Made by a program: the position numbers and the translations under genes. Below the pieces are notes generated by a model that was not told where the DNA came from, did not search any database, and saw nothing but the letters and a program-made list of their open reading frames with translations. From positions 1 to 64,000 of the forward strand of contig CAVTAI010000010.1 of NCBI GenBank assembly GCA_963732655.1: DNA of 64,000 nt. The letters are read 5' to 3'. The DNA is from CAVTWS01 sp963732655 (GTDB lineage: Bacteria > Actinomycetota > Acidimicrobiia > Acidimicrobiales > SHLQ01). Positions 21,176-30,229 of this stretch are shown here, in pieces (positions within the stretch are counted from its first letter, which is position 1; each line of letters begins with the position of its first letter).

Positions 21176-21727
21176 TCACGTAGGGGACGATCCAACCAAA
21201 CGGCTGAACATGACCACGTCGGGTTGGGCGTCCTTGACCGGTTGCCAGGCTCGGAGTATTCCCTCGCGACGGAAGCCGCAACGTTCGGCTGTTCGCTGCG
21301 AAGCAACGTTGTCGAGATTCGTCACCAGCTGAACCCGCACGATGTCGAAATGTTGGAACGCCCACCCCGTGACCAGCTCGAGCGCTTCGCTGGCGATCCC
21401 TTGCTGTCGCACGACCGGGTCGAGCCAGTAGAACGCCTCAGCCCGCCGCATCGGAAGATCGACCTGGATGCCGATCTGGCCGACGCAGCGGTCCGATGGC
21501 GTGATGGTGATGGCAAAACGAGCCACACCTCGTGGCCACCACTCCAGACCGTTCTCGATCCACAACCGGGCCTGATCCTCGGTCAAACCCTCGGCCATCA
21601 TCGTGAACCGAGGAATCTCTGGGTCGCGGCACGATTCCACGATCGCGGCAGCGTCGCTGGCCCTGAACGGCCGGAGACTGATCCGCTCGCCGGTCAGCGG
21701 CGGATCGGGCGGCACGATCTCCTTCAT
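21176..21727 (-). CDS. GNAT-family N-acetyltransferase, RimJ/RimL type
   Basis: The 183-residue protein has the RimJ/RimL layout: LTGERISLRPFRASDAAAIVE at the N-terminus, AITITPSDRCVGQIGIQVD, then the acetyl-CoA loop in YWLDPVVRQQGIASEALELV and LVTNLDNVASQRTAERCGFRREG. Members acetylate N-termini of ribosomal proteins or diverse amines including drugs. The gene stands alone between the toxin-antitoxin pair and a small membrane protein. Intact, with normal length. Confidence 0.87.
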   Translation of the reverse strand: MKEIVPPDPPLTGERISLRPFRASDAAAIVESCRDPEIPRFTMMAEGLTEDQARLWIENGLEWWPRGVARFAITITPSDRCVGQIGIQVDLPMRRAEAFYWLDPVVRQQGIASEALELVTGWAFQHFDIVRVQLVTNLDNVASQRTAERCGFRREGILRAWQPVKDAQPDVVMFSRLVGSSPT

Positions 21728-21963
21728 GGGCCGATTCTCTCATGCGCCCGCTGGTCCGAAACCGGCATTCAAGGAAGGTCCAGCAGCACAGCGATGGTCT
21801 CACGGATCTGTGCGGTCGCGGCCGACGCCGACTCACCCGCGAGACGTTGCCGACGGCGGGGGCCAGGACGATCTCGGAGTTGAACCCACTGCTCTTCGAG
21901 GTCAATGACATCACCGGAGATCGGCACCGAGCCAGACCTGACATACAAACGCCGGACACCGGG

Positions 21964-22212
21964 TCAGCTGGCGGCGTAGATGGCACTGCCGACGAGGATC
22001 AGGACGATCAACCCCACCGCGACGGCTAGACAGATCAGCGCCACCCGATTCCGTTCGTGGCGGCGGTGGGCGCGGGCGACAGCCGTTCCTGAGAAGACGA
22101 TCGAGACGAAGGCGCTCGCAACACTGATCGGAGGGATCAGGACGCCGAGAACGGCCATCACGGTCGCGATGAAACCCGCCCGAGTGGGGAAGTCGAGCTG
22201 TCGCCAATCCAC
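21964..22212 (-). CDS. small two-helix membrane protein
   Basis: 82 residues. Two hydrophobic segments (about 14-38, VMAVLGVLIPPISVASAFVS; and 58-80, LICLAVAVGLIVLILVG) flank a basic loop (RAHRRHERNR). This resembles the DUF4190-type two-helix proteins common in actinobacteria. No function can be assigned. It lies 6 nt from the end of the FMN-binding gene at 22219 on the same strand and probably shares its transcript. Confidence 0.65.
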   Translation of the reverse strand: MDWRQLDFPTRAGFIATVMAVLGVLIPPISVASAFVSIVFSGTAVARAHRRHERNRVALICLAVAVGLIVLILVGSAIYAAS

Positions 22213-22218
22213 GTGGTA

Positions 22219-22680
22219 CTAGTCCCGTTCGATCTGCTGTCGCCCTGGCTCGGGGGTCCATGACTCGATCACCATTCTGGTCGCTTCGGGGTTGAGGCGG
22301 GTGATGACGACCTCGGTGATGTCGCCGACGAACATGTCTCCGTCGCCCGCCTCTTCCGCATCGCTCGCTCCGGCAGGGACGGCGCGACCCGCGATCTTCG
22401 CTTCTCCGGGCCACTCGGACTCCTTGCCCTCCTCGGGATGGAAGGTCGGGCCGTGCAGGGCGAAACGCGGATCCCGCATCAGATCGGCACCCTTGCGCGC
22501 GCCGATCATGGAGCCGAAACGCAACTCGCCATCGGCGAACTCGCACTCGATCCCGGAGATTCGTGGCGAGCCGTCGGCCCTCACCGTCGCGATCGTCTTG
22601 TGGCGACCGGCGTCGAACAAGGTCCTGACGCGGCTCGCGAACTCGGGTTCGGCCTGCTCGATCGCCTTCCAGCTCGCCAT
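22219..22680 (-). CDS. pyridoxamine-5'-phosphate-oxidase-like FMN/F420-binding protein
   Basis: 153 residues from MASWKAIEQAEPEF at 22680; a start at 22725 would add 15 unconserved residues. The split-barrel pattern is visible: RVRTLFDAGRHKTIATVRADG, PRISGIECEFADGELRFGSM, KGADLMRDPRFALHG. These are the flavin-contacting strands of the PNPOx-like superfamily, which in actinobacteria includes F420-dependent reductases and heme-degrading relatives. The cofactor cannot be fixed from sequence alone. Confidence 0.8.
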   Translation of the reverse strand: MASWKAIEQAEPEFASRVRTLFDAGRHKTIATVRADGSPRISGIECEFADGELRFGSMIGARKGADLMRDPRFALHGPTFHPEEGKESEWPGEAKIAGRAVPAGASDAEEAGDGDMFVGDITEVVITRLNPEATRMVIESWTPEPGRQQIERD

Positions 22681-22771
22681 GGGCGGAACTTTACTCGTGG
22701 GCCGATGGGGCGCCAGGGTGACCATCGCGCCGGTCTCGCCGGTGCTCGACTCCTGGAGTGACCCGGGCTCC

Positions 22772-24166
22772 TTACGGCGACGGGTGGGCGAGTTCGGCCA
22801 TCTGAGCGAGGCCTCGCTCGACCACGTCAGCGAGACGCCCGGCGGCCGCCTGCACGGCCGGGTCGTCTCGTTGCGCCGGCTCGAGGCGCGCCGGGTTCAG
22901 AGCGCATCCGTTGGCCCAGGCGGCGATGTCCGGCTCGGCGCCATAGGTGCGGGCGGCGACGGTTCCACGAACCTGCATCGTCGCCCAGTCGACCGGTCGG
23001 TCGGGAAGGGTGTTCGGCGGGCACACGCGGTTGCGCTCCCGATCGTCATCGCGGGTGGCCTCGACGTAACCGGCGAGCGCGGCGCAGAAGCACGGGAAGC
23101 CGACCCGGATCGTCTGGAGTCGGATCTTGTCCGGTCCCCACACGGGAACGAGCGGTGGGTACTGCAAACCCGAGGCGGCGCAGTGGACGACGAGCGATCC
23201 CGGCGGCAGCGGCACCGAACCGTGGTCGAGGACGATCTCTCGGTCGGTGACGTGTCGTACGTGTCCCAGGCGAACGACGCGTTCGATGGTGCGGAGGAGG
23301 TCGAGCTCCCATCTGCCGAGGGTCGGCGTCTTGGCCATCGTGGGCACGACGTCGCCGTCGATCCGAAACATCACCTCTGCGGTTTCGAGACGCAGGAAGA
23401 GATCGTCGAGCGATTCGGCGTCGGCCGCTGCCTCCATGGTGGTGGCTGCGAGGCCGAGCGCCACCACCGGATCGGGCTGGACGACGGCACGATTCAACAT
23501 CCACGGGTCGCGCGGCCGGACCCAGACGATGCGGTCGGGCGACACGCCGTTCGTCAATAGCCACACGATCCCGTCGGTTGCTGTCTTGCCGGCACCGACG
23601 AACACATATGTGCTCGGTGCCGAGGTCAAACGTGCGAGTTCGTTGACGGGGACGACGTGGGCGTCCTCGGCCACACCGAACGGCGGTGGTGTCGTCGAGG
23701 GAACGGTCGGGGACAGGTACGTGGCGTCGACGACCCGGCGTCGCACGTGAACCTGCCGGGTCTCGCCCGACAGGTTCGACGTGACGAGGTGGGACGTTCC
23801 GTCGCTGTGGTGCTCGCTCCCCGGGAGAAAGGCGACGCGGCCCGATCCGACGAATCGTCGATGGAGGATGTCGTCGTAGTACGCCCGGATCTCCGGTTGA
23901 CGGGCTCGTTCCTGGAGCCCCGTCTCCGGGCCGCGGTCTTGCACGGTGCCGCGACCGAGCACGGTCGATGCGACGCCGTAGAACAGCGACGCCTGATGGA
24001 GTTGTACGAATGGATACGCATCCTGCCAGTGCCCACCAGGGACGTGGCGACGGTCGACGAGTGTTACGTGGACGTCGGCATGATCGATCAACGCGTCAGT
24101 GAACGCCATGCCCATCGCGCCCGCACCCACGACCAGATAGTCGGTCTCCAAGGTGCGTCCCGGCAT
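22772..24166 (-). CDS. FAD-dependent oxidoreductase (NAD(P)-binding Rossmann)
   Basis: 464 residues from MPGRTLETDYLVVGAGAMG at 24166. The dinucleotide motif VVGAGAMGMAF is followed by LVDRRHVPGGHW, a typical FAD-binding start. A second Rossmann signature appears mid-protein (YVFVGAGKTATDGIVWLL). DHGSVPLPPGSLVVHCAASGLQ resembles the third FAD-contact region. The overall plan is similar to flavin monooxygenases and other two-dinucleotide-binding flavoproteins; the substrate is unknown. No partner gene is adjacent. Confidence 0.8.
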   Translation of the reverse strand: MPGRTLETDYLVVGAGAMGMAFTDALIDHADVHVTLVDRRHVPGGHWQDAYPFVQLHQASLFYGVASTVLGRGTVQDRGPETGLQERARQPEIRAYYDDILHRRFVGSGRVAFLPGSEHHSDGTSHLVTSNLSGETRQVHVRRRVVDATYLSPTVPSTTPPPFGVAEDAHVVPVNELARLTSAPSTYVFVGAGKTATDGIVWLLTNGVSPDRIVWVRPRDPWMLNRAVVQPDPVVALGLAATTMEAAADAESLDDLFLRLETAEVMFRIDGDVVPTMAKTPTLGRWELDLLRTIERVVRLGHVRHVTDREIVLDHGSVPLPPGSLVVHCAASGLQYPPLVPVWGPDKIRLQTIRVGFPCFCAALAGYVEATRDDDRERNRVCPPNTLPDRPVDWATMQVRGTVAARTYGAEPDIAAWANGCALNPARLEPAQRDDPAVQAAAGRLADVVERGLAQMAELAHPSP

Positions 24167-24501
24167 GGCACTCGGCCTCCCACCCGCGTCCACGAGGTCG
24201 GCGGCGATCCGAGCCTACGGGACCCCGACAGCCCAGTTCCATCGATCGCTCTGAGGCTCGTGCGAGTTCGAACGCAACGACGATGCTGGGACGAGCGAAG
24301 GGCCTCTCGCCACCACAACGACGTTCTCTCCGAGTTCCATGGCGACGAGGACGTGTGGATGGAGCTACCGCTGCGTCGGCATGGTGAACTGCACGTGGCA
24401 TCGATGATCGCCTTCGTTGATTTCACGGCCGCCAACTGATGGCTGAAGGCGCCTGTGACATCGCGGTCGGACGGTCCACCCCGCCGCCAGGTTTGGCCGG
24501 G
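24167..24501. other. intergenic region without a supportable gene
   Basis: About 335 bases between the FAD oxidoreductase start and the lipoprotein stop. All frames lack a recognisable product. It should contain the promoter of the oxidoreductase and the terminator of the lipoprotein gene, but no convincing hairpin or -35/-10 pair stands out. Confidence 0.5.
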
Positions 24502-24750
24502 TCACGACGACTCCTCGACCGGGTTGGTCTCGCGGTAGTACTCCCACGCGTCGACCACCGAGCCGTCCGGGAGCTCACACATGGGTTCCTCGCCCGTCAC
24601 CACGCCCCCCTGCTCCTCGCAGAACGCGGCGGCAGGGTTCGGTAGCTCGGTGTCGTCGCCGTCATCGTCGTCGCCGCACGCGCCGGCTCCGACGGTCAGG
24701 ACGAGGGAGACGATGCCGAGAGCAAGGCCTCGTCGTAGGTGCGCGGTCAT
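24502..24750 (-). CDS. small lipoprotein with DUF333-like domain
   Basis: 82 residues. The start MTAHLRRGLALG at 24750 is followed by a hydrophobic stretch and the lipobox VGAGAC, with CGDDDDGDD after the lipidated Cys. The rest (NPAAAFCEEQGGVVTGEEP, MCELPDGSVVDAWEYYRE) matches the DUF333 pattern, a short Cys-containing module with C..qGG..........C.fpDGs.c..W.yyr. Such proteins are usually small periplasmic or cell-surface lipoproteins of unknown function. The two remaining Cys may form a disulfide. Confidence 0.72.
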   Translation of the reverse strand: MTAHLRRGLALGIVSLVLTVGAGACGDDDDGDDTELPNPAAAFCEEQGGVVTGEEPMCELPDGSVVDAWEYYRETNPVEESS

Positions 24751-24936
24751 GTCATCGACCCTCCGGTGGAACGAACGCGGGGTGGCTGGCGTGGGCAACG
24801 ATCCTCCCCCGGACGGTGGCTCGACAGAGGCGAAAGACACACGAGAACTCGTTCGGAGGGTGAGGACCTTCGACCCTGCGCCACGCCCGACCTGTCGAAC
24901 CAGGCTGGTGGTCTGCGCCGAGCACAGGGGGTATCC

Positions 24937-26271
24937 ATGCGTACCGTCGTGATCCTGGGAGCCGGCGGTCGTGACTTCCACAACTTCAACGTCGTGTTCC
25001 GCAACGACATCACCAGGCGTGTGGTCGCGTTCACCGCTGCGCAGATCCCCGGTATCGATGGCCGGACCTATCCGTCGTCGCTGGCCGGGCCTCGGTACCC
25101 CGATGGGATCCCCATCGTCGCCGAGGCGTCGTTGTCCGATCTGGTGGCTCGCCAGCGAGTCGACGAGGTGATCTTCGCCTACAGCGACGTGGCACACGTC
25201 GAGGTGATGCACAAAGCCTCGGTGGTCTTGGCGGCGGGAGCCGACTTTCGCCTTCTGGGCCCCGCCGCCACGATGTTGTCGAGCTCGCGGCCCGTGGTCG
25301 CCGTGTGCGCAACACGTACGGGGTGCGGGAAGTCGCCGGTGAGCCGGTGGATCGGAGCGCAACTCGTCGAGCGGGGATTCCGGGTGGCCTTGGTTCGCCA
25401 CCCCATGCCGTACGGCGATCTCGAGGCCATGCGGGTCCAGCGGTTCGCGACCCTGGCCGACATCGATGCGGCCGACTCGACTGTCGAGGAACGGGAGGAG
25501 TACGAGGAGCCCGTCCGCCAAGGCATGGTCATGTTCGCTGGCGTCGACTACGAGGAGATCCTGCACGCCGCGGAGGACGAGGCCGACGTCATCATCTGGG
25601 ACGGCGGCAACAACGACTTCCCCTTCTTTCGACCCGACCTCTTCATCACGGTCGCCGACGCCCTCCGGCCCGGCGACGGACTCACCCACCATCCGGGCGA
25701 GGTCAACCTGCGGATGGCCGATGTCGTGGTCGTCAACAAGGTCGACAGCGCCGAACCCGCTGATGTGGCCCGGGTGGTGTCCGACATCGAGTCGGTCAAT
25801 CCCGGCGCGGTGATCGTCAAGGCGGCCTCCCCGGTCACCCTCTCGCCCGGCCCGTCGCTCGCCGGCCAACGGGTGCTGGTGATCGAAGATGGCCCGACCA
25901 TCACGCACGGGGGCATGCCGTTCGGCGCCGGAACCGTCGCCGCCCGCCAGGCCGGCGCGACCTCGTTCGTCGATCCGCGGCCCTTTGCCGTCGGAACGAT
26001 CGCCGACACGCTCGAACGATTCCCGCACATCACCGCCGTCCTGCCCGCCATGGGCTACAGCGACGTCCAGTTGGCGGACCTTGCGGCCACGGCGGTCGCC
26101 TCGGCCTGCGATGTGGTCGTGACCGGGACGCCGATGGACCTCACCCGACTGGTCGAGCTCGGCCATCCGGTCCGCCATGCAACCTACGCCTACCAGGAGG
26201 TCGGCGCGCCGACCCTGTCCGACGCTCTCGCTCCCTACCTGGACCGATGGTCCACCCTCATCCGGCGATGA
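24937..26271 (+). CDS. cyclic 2,3-diphosphoglycerate synthetase-like P-loop GTPase (COG2403-type)
   Basis: 444 residues starting MRTVVILGAGGRDFHNFNVV at 24937. An N-terminal Rossmann-like domain (AFTAAQIPGIDGR, DEVIFAYSDVAH) precedes a P-loop domain with CATRTGCGKSPVSRWIG as Walker A. The strand VIIWDGGNNDFPFF and the nucleotide motif VVVVNKVDSA follow. This matches archaeal cyclic-DPG synthetase and its bacterial homologues, whose physiological role is unsettled. The stop overlaps the next start as ATGA, so it is translationally coupled to carbamate kinase, suggesting a shared phosphoryl-transfer pathway. Earlier in-frame starts are less likely because conservation begins here. Confidence 0.82.
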   Translation: MRTVVILGAGGRDFHNFNVVFRNDITRRVVAFTAAQIPGIDGRTYPSSLAGPRYPDGIPIVAEASLSDLVARQRVDEVIFAYSDVAHVEVMHKASVVLAAGADFRLLGPAATMLSSSRPVVAVCATRTGCGKSPVSRWIGAQLVERGFRVALVRHPMPYGDLEAMRVQRFATLADIDAADSTVEEREEYEEPVRQGMVMFAGVDYEEILHAAEDEADVIIWDGGNNDFPFFRPDLFITVADALRPGDGLTHHPGEVNLRMADVVVVNKVDSAEPADVARVVSDIESVNPGAVIVKAASPVTLSPGPSLAGQRVLVIEDGPTITHGGMPFGAGTVAARQAGATSFVDPRPFAVGTIADTLERFPHITAVLPAMGYSDVQLADLAATAVASACDVVVTGTPMDLTRLVELGHPVRHATYAYQEVGAPTLSDALAPYLDRWSTLIRR

Positions 26272-27218
26272 CCGAGCCCCGACGCGATCTGATCGTTGCC
26301 GCCATCGGCGGGAACGCGTTGCTCCAACGAGGCCAAGCTCTCGACATCGGGACCCAGCGGGCGAACGTCGCCGTTGCGGTGCGATCGCTGGCCGACCTGG
26401 CCCGCGGCGCCGACCTGGCGGTCGTGCACGGCAACGGCCCCCAGGTCGGGTTGCTGGCCATCGAGTCGACGGCTGGACCCAGCCCGATGCCGCTCGACGT
26501 GCTCGACGCCGAAAGCCAAGGCCAGATCGGTTACCTCCTGTCCATCGAGCTGGCCAACGCGCTCCCGGATCGGCGGTGCGTCACGCTCGTGACGCAGGTC
26601 GAGGTGGACGACGCCGACCCCGCGTTCTCTCATCCCACCAAACCGATCGGACCCGGCTACGAGAGGGCGGTCGCGGACAAGGTGGCGGACGACGTGCGCT
26701 GGACGGTCGCGGCCGACGGGGATCGATGGCGACGCGTCGTGCCATCCCCGGAGCCGCGCCGCATCGTGGAGCTCGACGAGATTCGGTTGCTGCTGTCCCA
26801 CCACGTCGTCGTGGTGTGCGGCGGTGGCGGTGGAATCCCGGTGGTCCGAACGGGCGGCGGTCGCTGGCGAGGGGTTGAGGCGGTCGTGGACAAGGACCTC
26901 ACGGCCGCGCTGCTCGCCGAGCAGCTCTCGGCCGATGCGCTGATCCTGCTGACCGATGTCGATGCCGTCTACCGCGACTGGGGCACCGCCGAGGCGCGAC
27001 CTCTTCGACGCATCCCATCCGCGGCGATCGCGGAGCTCAGGCTCCCGTCGGGTTCGATGGCACCCAAGGTGGAGGCGGCCCGTCGATTCAGCGCATCCAC
27101 CGGTCGGCCGGCGATGATCGGGGCGTTGAGCGACGCCGCCCGGCTCCTTCGGCGGGAGGTGGGCACCGAGGTGTTCGGGAGCGAGGTGGTGGGGAGCGAG
27201 GTGGTGGGAGCGAGGTGA
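26268..27218 (+). CDS. arcC: carbamate kinase
   Basis: 316 residues starting at the coupled ATG 26268. Amino-acid-kinase motifs are clear: IVAAIGGNALLQRGQ, VVHGNGPQVGLLAIES, VTQVEVDDADPAFSHPTKPIGP, VCGGGGGIPVV, EAVVDKDLTAALLAEQLSADALILLTDVDAVY and GSMAPKVEAARRF. Carbamate kinase interconverts carbamoyl phosphate + ADP with carbamate/ammonia + ATP. No arginine deiminase or ornithine carbamoyltransferase is nearby, so this is not an ADI operon. The partner is the COG2403-type GTPase. The C-terminus ends in a short duplicated VFGSEVVGSEVVG tail. Confidence 0.9.
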   Translation: MTEPRRDLIVAAIGGNALLQRGQALDIGTQRANVAVAVRSLADLARGADLAVVHGNGPQVGLLAIESTAGPSPMPLDVLDAESQGQIGYLLSIELANALPDRRCVTLVTQVEVDDADPAFSHPTKPIGPGYERAVADKVADDVRWTVAADGDRWRRVVPSPEPRRIVELDEIRLLLSHHVVVVCGGGGGIPVVRTGGGRWRGVEAVVDKDLTAALLAEQLSADALILLTDVDAVYRDWGTAEARPLRRIPSAAIAELRLPSGSMAPKVEAARRFSASTGRPAMIGALSDAARLLRREVGTEVFGSEVVGSEVVGAR

Positions 27219-27298
27219 CTTCCGGCCCTGCCCCGCCGGGGGACGCTCCACCAGCATGAGGAGAACGACCACCGACCTACGGGGTCCAGATCCGTGAG

Positions 27299-28036
27299 GT
27301 GGTCGAGGTGATCGGACGAGTCCGGCTGGCGACGTTGCTCGGTGCCGTCGTGTGCGTTGTGTCCGTCGTTGGATGCGGTGACGACGACTCCGGGTCGGCG
27401 GAGCCTCCAACCCCGGACGGACTGGCATCGCGCCTGGTCTCCGCTGACGACTTCGACGGCGACTGGACCATCGAGGCGGGGCCCGAAGGGGCCGAAGTCC
27501 CGTTGTCCGGTGTGATCTCCGAGGATCAATCGGAGCTCCTGCCGACGTTCGAGTTGTGCGCCGCGGCCAGCGCCGAGTCGCGAGCCGCGGTGGAGGATCT
27601 GCGGTGGATGGCCTTCCGTCAGATCAACTTGACGGTGGACGACCCGATCGATCCGCCGACGGATCGGGAGGGTCACATCGTCTTCGCGCAGGAGTTCCTG
27701 CTGGGCGGCGAAGCAGACGAGGTCGAGGCGACCTTTGGCCTTCTGCGCGACGGCCTGGAGGCGTGTCTCGGAGACGTGCCGGCCAGCGAGGAGGGCCCCG
27801 GACGGTCGGAGTCGATGACCGTCCCAGACCTGGGTGACGATCGTCTCGGCACCCTGACCACGATCGAGGAAGAAGGCGGGTGGGCGGAGTGGCGGCTGCA
27901 CAACGTGTTGGTACGTCAAGGCTCCATCTTGATGAACCTCGAGGTCGTCGATATCCGTGCCGGCGACGGCGTCGAACCTTGGTACTCCATCGAGGAGGTG
28001 GGCGCGCTCGCGGAAACGGCGGTCGACCGACTTTGA
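27299..28036 (+). CDS. lipoprotein of unknown function
   Basis: 245 residues from GTG 27299 (GTG 27308 is an alternative). The signal peptide is clear (RLATLLGAVVCVVSVVGC, lipobox VVGC, then GDDDSG). The mature part is acidic with two Cys (ELCAAASAES, EACLGDVPAS) and no family that I recognise. The pattern LVSADDFDGDWT resembles extracytoplasmic sensor-like lipoproteins of actinobacteria, which is inference. It is followed by a palindromic GGGGATCCCC next to the stop codon, and the next gene starts 42 nt downstream. Confidence 0.75.
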   Translation: MVEVIGRVRLATLLGAVVCVVSVVGCGDDDSGSAEPPTPDGLASRLVSADDFDGDWTIEAGPEGAEVPLSGVISEDQSELLPTFELCAAASAESRAAVEDLRWMAFRQINLTVDDPIDPPTDREGHIVFAQEFLLGGEADEVEATFGLLRDGLEACLGDVPASEEGPGRSESMTVPDLGDDRLGTLTTIEEEGGWAEWRLHNVLVRQGSILMNLEVVDIRAGDGVEPWYSIEEVGALAETAVDRL

Positions 28037-28078
28037 AAGGGGATCCCCCCGGCATTGATCGTGTGATCGGATAGGGGA

Positions 28079-28834
28079 ATGGACACGGCCGATCACCTCA
28101 TCTATCTCCGAGCGCACGCCGAGGGGCTCGCGTCGCTCGTGGCGGACGCGCACCAGCAGGATCACCTGGGCCGCACGGTGGTGACCTGCCCGGACTGGAC
28201 CGTCCGGGACCTCGCAGAGCACGTCGGTGGTCTGCAGCGGTGGTCCGCGCACCTCGTCGAGGGGCCGGTCGCGGTCGAGACCTGGCGGACCGACCTAACT
28301 CTGACCTACCCGGAGTCCGACGGGGAGGTGGCGGCGTGGTTGGCCGCGGGCCTCGAGCCGATGCTCGAGGTCTTCTCGAACGTGCCGCCCGACCGGCGGG
28401 TGTGGGTGTGGGGGGCCGACCCTCACGCCCGGTTCTGGCCGCGGCGCATGTTGCACGAGGCGGTCGTGCACCGAGCTGACCTCGAGCTGAGCCTCGGCCT
28501 CGAACCGGCCATTTCCGCCGATCTGGCGGTCGACGGCATCGACGAGTTCCTGACCAACCTGCCCTTCACGGCGCGTTGGGGCGCGCCGACGGACCGGTAT
28601 CGCTCGAAGGGTGAGCGCCTCGTCATCCGGGCCTCGGACACGGGTGACACCTGGCGGCTCCGGTTTCACCGCGCGGGACTGTGGTGGGACCGAGGCTCGG
28701 ACAAGGCCGACGCCACCCTGACCGGACTCTCGGGTGACCTCTACCTCCAACTTCAGGGGCGGGAGCGGTCCTCCGTCGCCGCGGCCGGCGACCCGGCGGT
28801 CATCGAGCTGTGGCGTTCGGGCCTGGGGTTGTGA
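28079..28834 (+). CDS. mycothiol-dependent maleylpyruvate-isomerase-family protein
   Basis: 251 residues with the MDMPI N-terminal DinB-like four-helix bundle: VVTCPDWTVRDLAEHVGGLQ with the metal-binding His, and MLHEAVVHRADLELSLG providing the H...H pair. A C-terminal alpha/beta domain follows (LVIRASDTGDTWRLRF, TLTGLSGDLYLQLQGR). Characterised members use mycothiol as cofactor; many paralogues have no assigned substrate. Mycothiol biosynthesis is confined to actinobacteria, which supports the taxonomic assignment. Confidence 0.85.
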   Translation: MDTADHLIYLRAHAEGLASLVADAHQQDHLGRTVVTCPDWTVRDLAEHVGGLQRWSAHLVEGPVAVETWRTDLTLTYPESDGEVAAWLAAGLEPMLEVFSNVPPDRRVWVWGADPHARFWPRRMLHEAVVHRADLELSLGLEPAISADLAVDGIDEFLTNLPFTARWGAPTDRYRSKGERLVIRASDTGDTWRLRFHRAGLWWDRGSDKADATLTGLSGDLYLQLQGRERSSVAAAGDPAVIELWRSGLGL

Positions 28835-28992
28835 TCGCCGCCGGATCGTGACCCGTCGCGCCTCCTTCCTGACGTCGCGGATCACCTCCATGTCGTGACC
28901 AATGGCCGTTCCGTCACGCCCTCGCGGCGCGGCATCCTGACCGAGGCCGAGATCCCGGCCGTAGTCCGCGGTCAGCGCGAGGAGTTGGGACG

Positions 28993-29649
28993 ATGATGGT
29001 GACACCGGCGAGACGAGCGATGGCGAACGGGCTCGCAGCGCTCGCCCTGGCGTTCCTGGTGGTGTCGTGCGGGGATCGGAACTCGGACAGCGACGACAGC
29101 ACCGTGGCGGGGCTGGTCCGAGTGCCCGCGCCCGAGGTGGCGAGCGTCTTCCTGCCGGACGCGAGCCAGGGGGATGAGGCGCTGCCCATGGTGGCCGAGG
29201 AGGGGGAGCTGCTCATCATGTACTTCGGCTACACGGCGTGCCCGGACATCTGCCCCACCACCATGTCCGACCTCCGCATCGCGCTCGATCAGCTCGATGA
29301 GGGTGATCGCTCCCGCGTCGAGGTGGCCATGGCCACGATCGATCCGAACCGCGACAGCGGGGAGCTCCTCACCGCGTACGTGCAGACGTTCGTGCCCGAA
29401 GCACATGCGCTCCGAACCGACGACGACACCCTGCTCAGAGTGATCGCTGACGCGTTCGGCGCCGATTACCAGGTCACCATCAACGCCGACGGCGAGCCGG
29501 AGGTGGCCCATACGACCTGGCTCTACGCCGTCGATGACCAAGGCCGTCTCCGGGTGCAATGGGCCTTCGATACGCCAAGCGAGGACATCGCCCGCGACAT
29601 CCAGATCCTGCTCGACGACACCGGTGAGCGGGACACAACCGAAACCTGA
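28993..29649 (+). CDS. SCO1/SenC-family copper-delivery lipoprotein
   Basis: 218 residues. The signal peptide and lipobox (LVVSC then GDRN) anchor it outside the membrane. The copper motif CPDIC (CxxxC) is in YFGYTACPDICPTT, and the conserved distal His is in VAHTTWLYAVDD, so all three Cu ligands are present. SCO proteins load or maintain Cu in the CuA site of cytochrome c oxidase. It is the first gene of an apparent operon with a PCuAC chaperone (16 nt downstream) and a TlpA-like thioredoxin, a coherent set for extracytoplasmic copper handling. Confidence 0.9.
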   Translation: MMVTPARRAMANGLAALALAFLVVSCGDRNSDSDDSTVAGLVRVPAPEVASVFLPDASQGDEALPMVAEEGELLIMYFGYTACPDICPTTMSDLRIALDQLDEGDRSRVEVAMATIDPNRDSGELLTAYVQTFVPEAHALRTDDDTLLRVIADAFGADYQVTINADGEPEVAHTTWLYAVDDQGRLRVQWAFDTPSEDIARDIQILLDDTGERDTTET

Positions 29650-29665
29650 CCAGATAGGACCACCG

Positions 29666-30229
29666 ATGACATCGATCTCACGACGAGCGACCATTGCTGC
29701 AGCATGCGTGCTGCTCCCCCTGGGTGCCGTGGCCTGCGGCGATGACGACGACGAGGCGACCAGCCCGACCGAAGCCGCCGATGCGGGGATCGGTGGCCCG
29801 GAGACCACCGGGGCCGAGGACGCCGCCGCCCTCACCCTGGCCGACGCCTGGGCCCGGATCAGCGCCGCCGGCCAAACGACCGGAGCTGCGTACCTGGTGA
29901 TCACGGGTGGCGCCGCGGCCGATCGGCTCGTCGCGGCGGCTGCGCCGACCACGGTGGCGGCGACGACCGAGATCCACGAAGTCGTGCCTGCGGAATCGAG
30001 CGACACGGCCGAGGCCGACATGGTTGGAATGGACGGTGCCATGACGATGCGGCAGGTCGACGCCCTCGACATCCCGGCCGGGGAGACGGTGACGCTCGAG
30101 CCGGGCGGGTATCACGTCATGCTCCTTGATCTCGTCGCGCCGCTGGCCGCGGGAGACACCTTCGACCTGGAGCTCACGTTCGAGAACGCGGGTGTGATGA
30201 CGGTCGCCGTCGAGGTCCGTGACGAGTGA
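29666..30229 (+). CDS. PCu(A)C periplasmic copper chaperone, lipoprotein form
   Basis: 187 residues from MTSISRRATIAA at 29666. A lipobox (GAVAC) follows the signal segment. The Cu(I) site of the PCuAC family is recognisable: TEIHEVV, a central MRQVDALDIPAG segment, then GGYHVMLLDL, giving the H...M...HxM ligand set. LADAWARISAAGQTTGAAYLVI is the usual domain start. It also carries a Met-rich insert (MVGMDGAMTM). Overlap of its stop with the next GTG (GTGA) indicates coupling to the TlpA-like gene. Confidence 0.9.
   Translation: MTSISRRATIAAACVLLPLGAVACGDDDDEATSPTEAADAGIGGPETTGAEDAAALTLADAWARISAAGQTTGAAYLVITGGAAADRLVAAAAPTTVAATTEIHEVVPAESSDTAEADMVGMDGAMTMRQVDALDIPAGETVTLEPGGYHVMLLDLVAPLAAGDTFDLELTFENAGVMTVAVEVRDE

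Noticed and set aside
28037..28050. GGGGATCCCC palindrome after the lipoprotein stop as a terminator
   Set aside because: The palindrome has no loop and no T-tract, so it cannot form a normal intrinsic terminator.
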